Positions 33,682 to 45,560 are shown, numbered from the stretch's first letter. The stretch: 64,000 bases of DNA from Phragmites australis (GCF_958298935.1 NC_084933.1:8105001-8169000), one strand, 5' to 3'. Notes: generated by a model from the sequence alone, not told the origin. A program made the numbers and translations.

Positions 33682-35155
33682 ATGGCAGGAGAAGTATCGG
33701 ATGCGAAAGAGTGTGTTTTGAGAGAAGAACTCACAATATTGTTGGATGATCATTGGCAAACTATTAGTGACGACATTGACAAGAAGCTTGCGGGAACCGA
33801 TACCGCATTGCAAAGGCTCAATGAAAGCATTGCAATACTCAATACACGCTTTGATCGATTGGTTAATCTGCCACTGAACAATGGTCGACTGGATCCTCAT
33901 GTTGTAGCTCATGAACAACAGGAGTCCGTCATGGATGAAGGAATTTTGAGGCAAGAACGTGACGCCTTTGATGCACGACTACGGAATGGATTGAACTTCA
34001 ACCGTCAAAGTATGAGAAGTAATGATTTTCAGCAACATAACCCACTTGTTAATGATGATCCATTTGCTAAGGTTAAGTTTACTATACCATCTTTTGCGGG
34101 TACTTATGATGCTGAAAAGTATTTAGATTGGGAGATAATGGTCGAACAAAAGTTTAATGCTCATTTGGTTCCTGAAGTGCATAGAGTTAGGCAGGCCACT
34201 AGTGAATTTAAAGATTTTGCAATCATCTAGTGGAATAGAGTTTGCATCGATGGATTAGCGCGTACAGCATGGAATGCTTTAAAGGTTGCTATGCGTAACA
34301 GATTTATTCCACCCTCTTTTAAACATGATTTGTGTAAGAAATTGTAGCTCTTAAACCAATGTGATAGATCTGTAGAAGAATATTATCAGGAGCTACAAAT
34401 TAGTATGTTGCGTTGTGATATTATTGAGGATGAAGAGGCTGCAATGGCGCGCTTTTATGGAGGGTTAAGGTGTGAAATTCAGGAAATAGTTTATTACAAA
34501 GAATATGATAGTGTGCCTAGATTGATCCAACTTGCATGTTTGGCAGAAAAAATATTGCAGGGATGACAACATAGGCCAAGGAACAATTTTGGAAGCTCGA
34601 CTTCTTCAAAATCAACACTGGGTCAAGACAAAACAGCTCCACATTTAGCTTCACAGTCTGCTGCCCATTTCTCAAGTAGGGCACGTTCAGCAGTACCCTC
34701 AACACCGTCACACGCTCCTAAGGTAAGCAAATCTGTAAGTGTGTAGGGTCCAGCCAAGAGCTCTACTTCGATTGCCACTATAGGCCGGTCGACCAGGATT
34801 GTATGCCACCGATGCAAGAGAATAGGCCATGCAATGAAGGATTGCCCAAGTCAGCGAGCATACATTACAACAGAGGATGGTGGATATGTAAGTGCTAGTG
34901 ATGTTGAGGATGAATATGCTCTTGCAGCTAACCTTGCAGGTAAAGAGGACGAACTCGAGGCAAACATCGACCATGAGGAAGAATTGAGTGCATCTGCTAC
35001 GGAGAATTATAGAACACTCATTGTACAGCGAGTGTTAAGTACTCAAACAAGCGGAACAGTTACAACGCCATAATCTATTTCAGATGTTCCTCATAATCAA
35101 GGACTTTCATGTTCGAGTCATTATTAATGGAGGAAGATGCAACAATTTGGTAAGT
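33682..35155 (+). pseudogene. First gypsy: gag with zinc knuckle and start of protease
   Basis: The ATG at 33682 opens a gag whose N-terminal half is predicted helical (ADTALQRLNESIAILNTRFDRL region as written GTDTALQRLNESIAILNTRF). It is followed by the capsid block VKFTIPSFAGTYDAEKYLDW. A TAG near 34229 and others break it. The later frame has the knuckle CHRCKRIGHAMKDC near 34804-34846. Beyond about 35040 the protease lead-in VRVIINGGRCNNLVS begins and is cut by the LTR of the second gypsy at 35170. Confidence 0.75.
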
Positions 35156-35169
35156 TTTGGTTTGATCAA

Positions 35170-35788
35170 TGTTGGGGATAATCTCCCCCCCCCCTTCGGA
35201 GGATAGCTCAAAGTCTGCCGGAGGTGTCGCACTCTTGTCACTGCATGATTGTTTCAGGGACTGGAGGTGAAGGTAGAGAAGATCGTGAAGTACCCTCGAT
35301 TGAAGGATGTAGGTGTGCCCGCAGTCCCAGCTTCCCACGTCAGCGAAGGCGGTGGCGAGCCTTCGGCTGAAAGCCGAAGTCCACGCCAGCAGTTTTTATT
35401 GACTGGAGTGGGTGAAGGTAGCAGCTGGTCTTCGACCTGGAGCCAAAGACCAACTCGTGGCAACGGAGTGGAGAAGACTTCGGCGATCTCTGGAGCCAAA
35501 GACCACGACTAGATAGCGGGGCCCGCTTTAACAGCCCGGGGTAGAGTTGTGATTATATAAATATGCTTAATTGTACCATAATGCCCCAGAATATTCCAAG
35601 AATGTAGCAGTTAAGGGGGTAGGAACTATAAACCACGGATGGAGTCGTTGAGTACGGGCTATAAATAGGGCCATACTGTATCCGTGTGGTGAATCAAAAT
35701 AGTTCTACCCCAAGCACGTGTCACCCCAAGGACCCTTCGACATTTCCATAAGTGAAGGTCCACCTTGTCTGGGATTTCGGTCCCAACA
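35170..35788 (+). mobile_element. 5' LTR of the second gypsy (Tat-like)
   Basis: This 619-bp LTR runs from TGTTGGGGATAATC to GTCCCAACA, with a TATAAATAG box near 35661. It is followed directly by a primer-binding-like GGCGCCGTCCGTGGGA. A solo copy of the same family lies at 39825-40445 in the opposite orientation. Confidence 0.88.
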
Positions 35789-36085
35789 GTAGGCGCCGTC
35801 CGTGGGATCGAACCCATCGAAGCCATGCCACCTAAGAAGAAGATGAAGCCAACCGGCACAGTGGAGGCATTACCGGAACCTTTGGTTGCGGCCGGGGCTT
35901 TGGTCGAAATACCCCATTCGGCGCTACCAGGGTCAAGCAATGCTTCGGCCGGATGGGGTTCGGGCGAATGCGAGCAATGCTATGGCGTTGAAGTAGCACC
36001 ACCAGGAAGCAATGATGAAATACACGGAGAAGCCATCCAGATAAATGCGGAACTGGTGCGGGTCACAGAAACAAGCAATCCTATA
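35789..36085 (+). pseudogene. Second gypsy: leader and start of gag
   Basis: After the primer-binding site, an ATG at 35825 opens MPPKKKMKPTGTVEALPEP, a basic gag-like N-terminus. The frame is cut at about 36085, where - strand RT sequence of the third gypsy begins. The rest of gag and the protease are missing from the window, while RT resumes at 42390. Confidence 0.6.
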
Positions 36086-36089
36086 GCCC

Positions 36090-36925
36090 ATATTGAGTAC
36101 TGAAGGCAGTCTTTGGTACATCTGACGGTCGAATCTTCAGCTGATAGTATCCAGACCTTAGATCAATCTTGGAGAACACTCGGGCTCCTCTCATCTGATC
36201 AAACAAATCCTCAATCTAGGGCAACAGGTACTTGTTCTTAACGGTTACCTCATTGAGCACTCTGTAATCTACACACATCCTTCAGCTACCATCCTTCTTA
36301 TCCACGAAAAGAACTGGGGCTCCCCAAGGTGATGCATTTGGTCTAATGAAACCTTTGCTTAACTGTTCTTGGGTTTGCTTCTTTAACTCAACTAGGTCGT
36401 TAATCGACATTCTATATGGCCTTTTAGCTATAGGGGCCGTACCAGGTACCAATTCAATGACAAACTCGACTTCTCGATCAGGTGGCATACCTAGTAATTC
36501 ATCGGGGAAGACATCGGGAAACTCACAAACTACCTTGATCTGATCAATGGCTGTTCCTTCAAGCGAATTGAGAGATCGATCCTCTGCTGCTGGTACAGTA
36601 GCCACGAACTCAACTTTGGTACCATCCCCATTGGTTAGGTGAGCTGCACTTCTAGCACATTCTATAATTCCGTTGAACTTGGCTAACCAATCCATTCCAA
36701 GGATAACATCTATGCCCTTAGTTTCCAAGACTATGAGATTCGCTGGGAAGTCTACCCCCCCTTATGCTAAGTCTTATCCTAAGACATATATTTTGCCTTC
36801 AATCCCCCTCCAGGAGAGGTAATAAACATATTATTCTTCATCATAACCATAGGGAACCCATGTTTTGCAACATACTGAGTGGTTATAAAGCAATGCAAAG
36901 CTCCGGAATCAAACAAAATAGATGC
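36090..36925 (-). pseudogene. Third gypsy: protease and N-terminal reverse transcriptase
   Basis: The retropepsin motif ILFDSGALHCF near 36905 is followed by DVILGMDWL near 36690 and the RT lead-in (PYRMSINDLVELKKQ, then GAPVLFVDKKDGS). After stops near 36285 and 36218 the frame continues RMCVDYRVLNE and [15 protein letters not shown]. It ends before the RT catalytic YxDD box. It is truncated and mutated. Confidence 0.85.
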
Positions 36926-36928
36926 AGG

Positions 36929-38032
36929 TCAGGAGTTAACGAGGAACATACCGTACACCACATCCTGAGCATCAATAGCTTCCTCTGCTGTGACATGGTT
37001 GACTTTCCCATGAACATAATTCTGTTGTCCACGATTGTTCTGACCAGGGTTCTGACTCCCACTGCGTGACTGGGCTGAGGCTGGAGTTGACCTTGGTGCG
37101 TTGTTGGTTTTGGCCAGATCCTGCACCTTCTTAAGGCATTTATTCACATAGTGCCCTTCCTCTTCACAATTGAAACATCCTTTGTTTGGGCCAGGAGTAG
37201 CTGGGCTGTTCTTGACTTGAGGAGTAGCTGGTGGAGTTGATCAGGGTGTCTGATAGTTGGAGCACTGAACAGGGATTTTCGACTGAGTTTGGTACTGAAT
37301 GTTGGAACGGAACATAGGGCCTTGCGGAGACATCTGTGTTGCTCCACGGGAACGTGTGTTGCTTCCTTGTCCTTCGAAAGACATCTTCCTCTTCTTCTCA
37401 TCCAGCTAACGGTGCTTGTGCTCAACCATCAAAGTTTTGTTTACCATTGCTTGGAAATTGGGAAACTCTTGTGGAAGTAGAGCATATTCTATGGCATCAT
37501 TCAGACCTTCCAGAAAATGTTCCTTCTTCTTCTCATCTGTATTCACTTCACTGGGAGCATACCTGGACAACTGAGTAAACTTGGTCACGTACTCCCTTAC
37601 AATCATTGGTCCTTGTTTCAGGCTCATGATCTCCTTCTTCTCCAGACGAACATCTCCTAACGACAAGTGATGAATGCAGAAACTTGATTTAAACTCCATC
37701 CATGTGATAGCTACTGGATTTTGATGTGCAGCACAATATGCTTCCCACCAGTCTAGGGCTTGACCAGCGAGTTGATGTGAGGCATAGAAAACCTTCTCCC
37801 TATCATTGCATTGAGCAACCTGTAGCTTCCTTTCTATATCCTTCAGCCAATCATCTATATCCATAGATTCCACTGCATGACTGAAGACTGGGGGTTGAGT
37901 TCTTTTGAATTCTCCAAGTTTTGATGGTTGATGCGGTTGAGAAACATGATTTGGCTGTTGCTGCTGCATCTGCACCATGGTTTGAGCTAGAGCTTGCAAG
38001 ATCTGAGTTTGCATAGCCATCTGTTGTTCCAA
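36929..38032 (-). pseudogene. Third gypsy: gag with CCHC zinc knuckle
   Basis: The ATG at 38032 opens a Gln-rich start (QQQQPNH) and a capsid-like Retrotrans_gag block (DWLKDIERKLQVAQCNDREK, WWEAYCAAH, FLEGLNDAIEYAL). After frame changes near 37400 it reads a CCHC knuckle (FNCEEEGHYVNKC) near 37140-37180 and a basic Gln/Asn-rich stretch. The capsid part alone is open for 208 codons. Confidence 0.85.
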
Positions 38033-38324
38033 GGTTATTGGAGGGGGCGGGGTGGATTCTGGTTGTTGTTGTTCCCTTCTTGGGTATTAATACTCCTCCT
38101 TGTGTTAACCATCTGATTAGGGTTGAAAAGGGAACAGGAGTAGGTAAGCAAGTTTGGAAATAGTTTAACTAAAGAAACCCATCTATATTATATAATATAG
38201 GAATAAAGATGCGTCTGTAAATAAGATGCCAAAGCATTCCATAGCTCACATCGGCACTCAAAGAAAAACTCCAACTTACACACTTAGCACCATAACAAAG
38301 CTCACACTAACAATATTATTATCC

Positions 38325-39174
38325 TTAACAATTACATCGACGCTTGGCTCTAACATTGCTAATACTATCTATAGAAAGACCATACTGTTGGGACTCCTCT
38401 CTAGTGCGGGACCCTGAGGGGGAGGAATCAACTGATCCATCTTCAAATATGGCGGGGGTGTTGAGGCAAATCCTCTTGCGCGGGGGTGAGTGCATATACA
38501 TGTCTTCTTCGTCATCTTCAGATCCTTTTTGGTTGGCATCTTGTTCATCCTCAAGAAATGTGTAGACGAAGGCAAGGCGTTGGCGAACTTCTCCCAACTC
38601 CCATAAAGCGCAGTCTAGTTCATCTTCCAAGGCCACAGTGAGGGCAACTTGTTCTCGTAGCTTGGGGTTTTCTCCAAAGGGACTCCACGAACGATTCATT
38701 ACTTCCACGAGTTCTATGGGAACAATATGCATAAGGAGAGTTGTCCATCTTGCTGTTATATTGATCACGAACACGGGATATGGCTTGACGAGTTGCATCT
38801 TGAACACCAGTTGTGAAGGTTGCTCTTGGGACCATTGCTGAGTGAATGCCCACCACTCGTCAAACCTCCAAACCTTCGTCTTGGCTTCGCTCGTAATCAT
38901 AGATAGTGACTTCAACCTTCCATTCTACATATCCAGAGTGTTGTTTCTGAACTCCCCTGTAGACTGGCTTCTGTGTATGTCCAAGTCCAGAAAGTATCCC
39001 CCATAGTAGGTGAGGAAGGTGACCAGTATGAACACCATCACTTTCATAGACATTGGGAACGGGGTCCATACTCCGGAAAGTGGGGTCATCAATCTCGTCT
39101 TTAGTTGGTACATGTTGAAGAATGGGTGGACGTCCTCCGGTTGACTTGCGGGCACTAAGTAGCTGGCGAACCAT
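38325..39174 (-). pseudogene. Third gypsy: pre-gag leader ORF with histone H3-tail-like start
   Basis: About 150 bases after the primer-binding site, an ATG at 39174 opens VRQLLSARKSTGGRPP after the Met. Aligned without gaps to the histone H3 tail, Arg2, Ala7 to Gly13 (including Lys9 and Ser10) and Pro16 are identical. The ORF runs to 38860, then continues in shifted frames (38856-38620, then about 38670-38325) with blocks such as WKVEVTIYDYE, PYAYCSHRTRGSNESFVE, ALEDELDCALWELGEVRQRL and an acidic EDDEEDMY stretch before a basic PPRKRICLN. It is an extra protein between LTR and gag. The function is unknown. Two or more frameshifts suggest decay. Confidence 0.6.
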
Positions 39175-39342
39175 CTAAAAAGGAAGAGATGGGATATAAG
39201 AAATAAACTTATGGATAGCAAGAGACAAGTATGAGAACAATGGAAAGGCTCTGATGGGTTTAGATGAACTAGGAAATTTCTTAGGACGACCATTCTATCT
39301 AGGCTTGCGATCCTATAGTCAGTATGGCTCTGATACCACCTC

Positions 39343-42300
39343 TGTCACACCCGGTTTTAACGGACAAAACCAAGTGCAGCTTATGTGTACCCAGGAGATT
39401 TAACACACATAAGGACGTCATAGGTGAAGTAACAAAAGCAATACTTTAACTTATAAGCATTCACTTCCTACAGAATAAAGACTTCACCTAAACAACTTTA
39501 AAATTAAACTAAACGACAACATCTAAACAATGGCAGCATGACGATAACATCGGCGACCAAGCACTCCACAAGCACCGATTGGAAGACACGCTCCTAGAAC
39601 ACTAGGTCATCGTCTTGGAATTCTTCAAAGTCTTCTATTGAGCAGCATACGTTTTGTAGGAGAAAGCAAGGGTGAGCACATAAAGTACTCAGCAAGTGTG
39701 GGAAAGTAATGATATGCAGGCTTATATCAAGAATAGGCTAACACATGGTATATTTGCGTAAATGCAAGTAATGAAAAGATATTTGGACTCAAAAGCATTA
39801 AGAAATCATTAAGTGAATGTAACCTATTGGGATCGAAGTCCCAGACAAGGTGGGCCTTCGGGAGTGGAGATGTCGAAGGTCCCTTAGAGTGACACGTGCA
39901 GGAAGTGGAATAGTTTTGATTATTCCTTACGGTTACACTGTGGCTCTATTTATAGCCCGTACACGACGATCACGGGTGCCATTTACATATCTTACCCCCT
40001 AACTTGCTACATTCCTGGAATATCCGGGAGCATTATGGTACAAATGAGCATGATCCCATAATTACAACAGTACCCAGGATGACCGTAGTCGGGCCCACTG
40101 TCGAACTGGCCATCCCTTCGAAGGGTGTCGAAGCCTCCTTTGCCCAGTCACATGACGGGCAGCCTTCGCCTCCCGGCGAAGGTTAGCTCACGCCTTCGCT
40201 TGCTCCAAAAGATGTGGGATGCGAACCGGGGCTTCGCTCGCCAGTCGAAGGCAGTGAGCCTTCGCCTTCGCCGGTTTGGGAGCGTGAAGATGCGGGGGCG
40301 CCCACACCCTTCGACCAACTTCGTTCCCTGATCTCCGCGGCTGGCGAACGAACTCTTGCAACAACACGAAAGCTATCACGTAGCATCTCCAATGGACTTC
40401 ACGGTTCCCTTCGAGTTAGGGGGTGGTGGGAGATGATCCCCAACATAACCCATACAGCTCAACACCAATCATACAAGGCTCCCCACCTTGCACACCACAA
40501 CCATCCAGTACTCCCTGTACTATAACCAAAACGACAACCATCTAGTACTCCCTGTACTAGAACCATAACCACCACCCACTAATCATGTGAGGATTCAAGT
40601 CTCTCATATCCTTGAGCACAGCTGTTATAACAGTTTTACACTCTGCAAAGGTTGTCCAGCTTTCCCCACGAGTCAGTGAATTCCATGTTGCCATGTTATG
40701 CAAACACTTAACACACGCCAGTGGTGTGCCCAAGAATCACTATATGACACTGTCCACTAACCAGAGACTAACCCAGATGTGTCTGTCCACTAGGTTTTGC
40801 CGCCAAGCTTTATGCGAGTTCAACTCCTACCCAGAAGCCCCCTTTTGCGTTGACACAACACACACTGGATAGACTCTAATTAGTATGTCACACCTTACCC
40901 ATATCAGCCTCGTGGTTGGTACGTTACTTCTTGGATTATCGCTCCACGAACCGGTCCTTACTTAGGTTACTTGAGAAAATACTAAACCAACATCATAACC
41001 ATGATAACCATCAAAACCACTTTGCTCAAGGCCTAAGGTTCCATGTTGCTAGACCATTAACACATTAACGACCATTGTTGCATATATTCATTAGTCAAGT
41101 TCAGGGGCTTTCTTGCAAAATTATCAATTCCCAGGAATTATCAGATTTTTTTTATATTGAAAAATCTGGATTTAATGCATGGCAGCTGACTGGACGATGA
41201 TTGGGCAGACTTGCCGATGTGGCATGGTGACTGGGTTGACACATAAGCAGATCGACTGATTTGGCAAGGCGAGGTGGCAGCTGGTGTGGCACAAATGCCA
41301 ACTAGATTAAAGTGGACAGGTGGCGGTATGTGATTGGTGGCCAAAAGGGTGAGTTTAGATCTAATCCGGCCCCTAGGTTTCAGATCGAACGGCTCTAGAC
41401 GACTGGCTGGCTGGGGAAGAAAGGAGACGGCGGTGACCCAGGGGCTCACAGCGGGGGACGACCGGAGAACACGTCAGACGGCACTCTAATCTTCCAGCGG
41501 TGACTGCGATCGACGGATTTCGAAGAGGGAAACACGGCCGGTCCGTTTTAGGGCTTAACTTGAGCAGGGCGGCACTGGATGGGCTCGGCGACGGAAGGAG
41601 TAGCGGTGGACCTTGGGATCTCGTCGGGAAGGCGTCTCCGGCAGTGCAGGAACCAAGGCGATGGCGGGGAGAGCTTCAATGGATGGCCGCGGTTCTGTTA
41701 GGCTGCTCGAGTGAAGCTCAATGGTGCTAGGGCGGCTCGGCGGCGTGCTCAACCGAGGGCGGTGACAATGGCGGCGATGGGGCTCAAACTTGGCGAGATT
41801 GGCTCGGGACTCGGCGGGTTTGGGATGAGATGAGATCGGGGAGAGGGGTCCTAGTTAAATAGGCAAGGTCTCACGCGGAAAAAGGGGAAAGGCGGCGGTT
41901 CGTACTCCGTTCGAACTCGGACGGAGACACGACGAGGCGGACTCCAGGTCGGAGACAACAGCGGCGGTGAAGGCGGGTTCTGCGCGGGCGTCTTTGGCGT
42001 GACAGGCTGGCGGGCACGCGGCGCTGGGCCGGACCGAGGCCCAGGTGGAACGAGAGCAGGAGGAAAGGGCCGACTGGCTGGGCTGAGGCCGAAAGAGTGA
42101 GAGAGGGAGAGGGATTTGGGCTGGAGGGGAAAAAGGCAGCTCGGGAAGGGTTTTTATTCTTTTCTTTTCGAATTCTAAGCAAATCCACTTCAAACAAAAT
42201 CCATCAAAAGCCAAATAAAAACCCTACTTGCCTAATTCAGCATGAACGCATAATACTCAATTATATCCTATGTCAAATGGGTTTTTCTTTTATATAAAAT

Positions 42301-42389
42301 AGGGTTTTACCTTTTTAATTATTTAAACTCATATTAAATTCTAGCAAATTTTAAGAAATTTCCAAAAGTGGAAAAATTAGGGTGTTACA
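39343..42389 (-). mobile_element. 5' LTR of the third gypsy, carrying a solo LTR
   Basis: On the - strand it starts TGTAACACCCTAATTTT at 42389 and ends CCGGGTGTGACA at 39343, followed by the primer-binding site. Without the 626 bases added by the nested solo LTR it is about 2.42 kb. The GC-rich middle (41.4-42.2 kb) yields long spurious ORFs. It is homologous to the LTRs at 30815 and 54049. Confidence 0.88.
39825..40445 (-). mobile_element. Solo LTR of the second-gypsy family
   Basis: This 621-bp insertion has a perfect duplication TAACC (39820-39824 and 40446-40450). On the - strand it starts TGTTGGGGATCATC and ends GATCCCAATA (terminal CA changed to TA). It shares TATAAATAG, GCACGTGTCAC and CACCTTGTCTGGGA with the LTR at 35170. 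Its middle is rich in CCTTCG motifs. Confidence 0.92.
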
Positions 42390-44835
42390 CCCAGTGTTGG
42401 TCAAGAAAAGCAATGGAAAGTGGAGAATGTGCGTCGACTTCACAGACTTGAACATGGCTTGTTCGAAGGATGATTTCCCATTACCTAGAATCGCTCAGCT
42501 GGTGGATTCCGCAGCTAGTTGCGAGATGTTAAGTTTCCTCGATGCATACTCAGGGTACCACCAGGTCTGGATGGCAAAGGAAGATGAGGAGAAGACAAGC
42601 TTCAGGACCTCCTTCGGCATATACTGCTTTGTGAGGATGCCCGTTGGATTCCGAAATGCTAGCGCAACCTTCACCAGGTTGGTGGAGACAGTGCTAAGCT
42701 CACAGATAGGGCAAATTGTCCTAGCATACGTTGACGACATAGTGGTCAAAAGTGCCAGAAGAAGCCAACATCTCGAAAACCTGCGTGAAACCTTCGAAAG
42801 CTTGTGAAGGGCGGGACTAAGATTGAATCCAGAAAAATGCGCCTTTGGAGTACAGTCCGGAAGGCTATTAGGGTTCTTGGTGTCGAAGAGAGGCATCAAA
42901 GTGGAACCCTAAAAGATACAGGCAAGAATAGACATGAAACCTCCACAAAACATAAATCAAGCACAACGTTTGGCAGGAAGGTTGGCGGCACTGAACAGGT
43001 TCATTGCAAAATCTGCAGAACAAAGTCTACCTTTCTTCAAAATGTTGAAAAGCTCCGACCCATTTAGATGGGGTGTGGAGCAACAAGAAGCCTTCGATGA
43101 ATTGAAAAATTATCTGACGAAGCTCACAGCCCTTTCCAGCCCCAATCCAGGCGTAAATTTGTTGTTATACATAGCGGCATCCCCTTCAGTAGTGAGGGTT
43201 GTACTTGTGTAGGAAAGACACGAAAACAATAAATTACGGTAGTTCCCAATATACTATGTGTTAGAAGCTCTCGCAGGCCCAAAGAGGCTCTATACCGAAA
43301 TGGAAAAAGTAGCATACGCACTCATCATGGCATCTCGCAAGCTTCGCCATTACTTCACAGCTCACAAGATCACAGTACCAACCTCCCTACCGCTTAGGTT
43401 GTAAACTATAAGGTAGTAGTCCAAAGTATGGAAAAGTACATCCTGGGGTTCACGGTCAAGAGTATATCAAGAAATGACAACTTCGAAGCAGATGAGCTAG
43501 CCAAAGCCACCGCGCAAAATCTGCCGATACCACTAGATGTATTCTACCAAAAGCTAACCGTGCCAGCCGCCGCCGACAATTTGCGACCAACACATTCCGT
43601 TGCTATGATCAAAAGCGAAGATTGGCGCTCTCCGATAATAGCTTATCTTCATGGTTATCACAAGCCCGATAATAATGTTGAGGCGAAGCGTATGGCCCAG
43701 AGAGCTAGAAATTACAAAATTATGGGAAACAATTTGTGCAAGGCCGGAGTCTGTGCACCATGGTTGCGATGCGTATCCCAGGAAGAAGGGTAGAATCTGC
43801 TAAAAGAAATTCATGGTGGACTGTGTGGTTCGCATGTGGGTACATGAGCCTTAGTTGGAAAAGTATACAGACAGGGCTTCTTTTGGCCAAAGGCGATCAG
43901 TCATGCGGATTACATAGTTTGAAGTTTTCAATAGTGTCAATTCTGGGCGAAGAGGTCATGTAAGCCTTCAGTAAAAACACAGCTAGTCCCACCAGTTTGG
44001 CCGTTAACGCGTTGGGGAATTGACATTGTCGGCCAGCTGCCAGCCACTCTAGGACATTTGCGATATGCTGTCGTTGCGGTCGAGTACTTCTCCAAATGGG
44101 TGGAGGCGATGCCGCTATAACATCGAGAAATATCCAGAAATTCTTGTGGCAGAACGTCATATGCCGTTTTAGAGTCCCGCACGAAGTAACAGTAGAAAAC
44201 GACACCCAATTTCACAGTGCAGGCTTCAGACACTTTTGCGAAGGTCTGGGGATCAAAGTCCTTTTCGCATATGTATACCACCTGCAGTCTAATTGAGCCG
44301 TTGAAAGAGCAAACAACATTGTCTTCGCTGGTGTCGCAAAGCGCCTATAGGGCCTTGCAAAAGGGAAATGGGTTGAAGAGTTGCCCAAAGTCTTATGGTC
44401 TATAAGAACAACGGTAGCAAGACCAACCGGTTTCACACCGTTTTGCCTCCTCTTCGGAGAGGAGGCAATGACCCCAGAAGAATGCAAGAACAAATCATTT
44501 AGGGTCTTAAATGAACCAGAGTAAGGCGAAGAGTCAACATCAAAGGATGCCCTCGAGGAAGTAAGATTGCAGGCCGCCGAAAATCTGAGTAGGTATCAAG
44601 AGGAGACAAGAAAGTGGAGAGACAAGAAGATATCCGTAAAGAACTTCATCCCCGGAGATTTGGTGGTGTGAAGACTCGGCAATGCTTCACCGGTGGGAAA
44701 CTACAGAGCAAATGGGACGGTCCCTTCTTAGTCAAAAGGTCGTTGAGACCCGGCTCATATCACTTGGCTAATATGGAGGGCGAGGAGCTTCCGCATACTT
44801 GGAATGCGGATAACCTTCATAAGTTCTACGCGTAA
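42390..44835 (+). pseudogene. Second gypsy: pol (RT, RNase H, integrase), broken
   Basis: The frame opens directly after the nested LTR with PVLVKKSNGKWRMCVDF and the RT catalytic box YVDDIVV (near 42732). RNase H follows (PFRWGVEQQEAF, YTEMEKVAYAL). The integrase zinc-binding part is near 43810-43850 and the catalytic Asp is in WGIDIVGQLP near 44010. The second Asp (ENDTQFHS, about 44197) and the Glu (AVERANN, about 44300) lie in other frames. The C-terminus (WDGPFLVKRSLRPGSYHL to LHKFYA at 44835) has no chromodomain. Stops at about 42805, 43209, 43790 and several later ones inactivate it. Confidence 0.88.
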
Positions 44836-45228
44836 CAGCGGTGAAGGCCTTCGCGCATCTCGGCAATGAGTTTGTGCCAAAACGAAGTTTGTGTATTTTT
44901 CTTTATGCAATTTTTCTTTTCATGTAATCAAATTGTATGGGAACTGCACTCTTTTCCTCACAGGGGGACCCCTTTGTTAGGGCGTAAGATTTTTAACAAG
45001 GTAGGATAACTTGTAAGCATCGATATAATAGAAATACCCCTAGAAAAGATCACTTGTTTTGAGTATTGATAACTTGTCGTCAAAGTGTGCCAGCCTCTCA
45101 GAGCAGGGTGGCACACAAATTGATGAGTGAAGGGCCCGAAATAGATGACACAACTAGAGGTGCGAAGTGTCAACGAAAAACGACGTACACTTTCGACTAT
45201 AAAAAAAAAAGAAAAGAAAAAGGTGAAG
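44836..45228 (+). other. Non-coding region after pol
   Basis: This is 3' untranslated sequence of the second gypsy between the end of pol and the tandem repeats. It contains an A-rich tract near 45200. I see nothing else. Confidence 0.5.
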
Positions 45229-45560
45229 TCTCGCTTGACCTAAGAGAAGGCAACGCACTTCAAGCTAAAAAGTTGGGGGCTAAGAGTGCCTGCTTCTGCA
45301 CTGAAGGAAAAACAAACATTCGGAAGAAAAGCCGAAGTGTCAATTGACCTAAGAGAAGGCGACGCACTTTGAGCTAAAAAGTCAGGGGCTAAGAGTGCCT
45401 GCTCCCGCACTGAAGGAAAAAGAAACCTTCGGAAGAAAAGCCAAAGTGTCGCTCAACCTAAGAGAAGGCGACGCACTTCGAGCTAAAAAGTCAGGGGCTA
45501 AGAGTGCCTGCCCCCGTATCAAAGGAAAAACGAACCTTCAGATGAAAAACTGCCCTAAGA
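45229..45560 (+). repeat. 109-bp tandem repeats downstream of pol
   Basis: TAAGAGAAGGC recurs at 45241, 45350 and 45459, an exact 109-bp period. There are about three units and a decayed fourth. Each unit carries GCACTTCGAGCTAAAAAGT and GCTAAGAGTGCCTGC. Tandem repeats in the long 3' region are typical of Tat-lineage gypsy elements, which supports placing the second gypsy there. Confidence 0.88.

Larger units (their letters stand above)
36086..42389 (-). mobile_element. Third Ty3-gypsy element, 3' truncated
   Basis: In - orientation the order is 5' LTR (42389 to 39343), primer-binding site TGGTATCAGAGCCA (39325-39340 reversed), a leader ORF, gag with zinc knuckle, protease (ILFDSGA near 36905) and the first part of RT, ending at KTAFSTQYG near 36090. 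Integrase, RNase H and 3' LTR are lost at the junction with the second gypsy. The right end interrupts the second gypsy's RT frame exactly between its flanking codons. Confidence 0.88.

Noticed and set aside
45229..45560. Regular direct repeats resembling a CRISPR array
   Set aside because: The whole 109-bp unit is repeated with no unique spacers and it lies inside a plant retrotransposon. The same holds for the 108-bp and 30-bp arrays.
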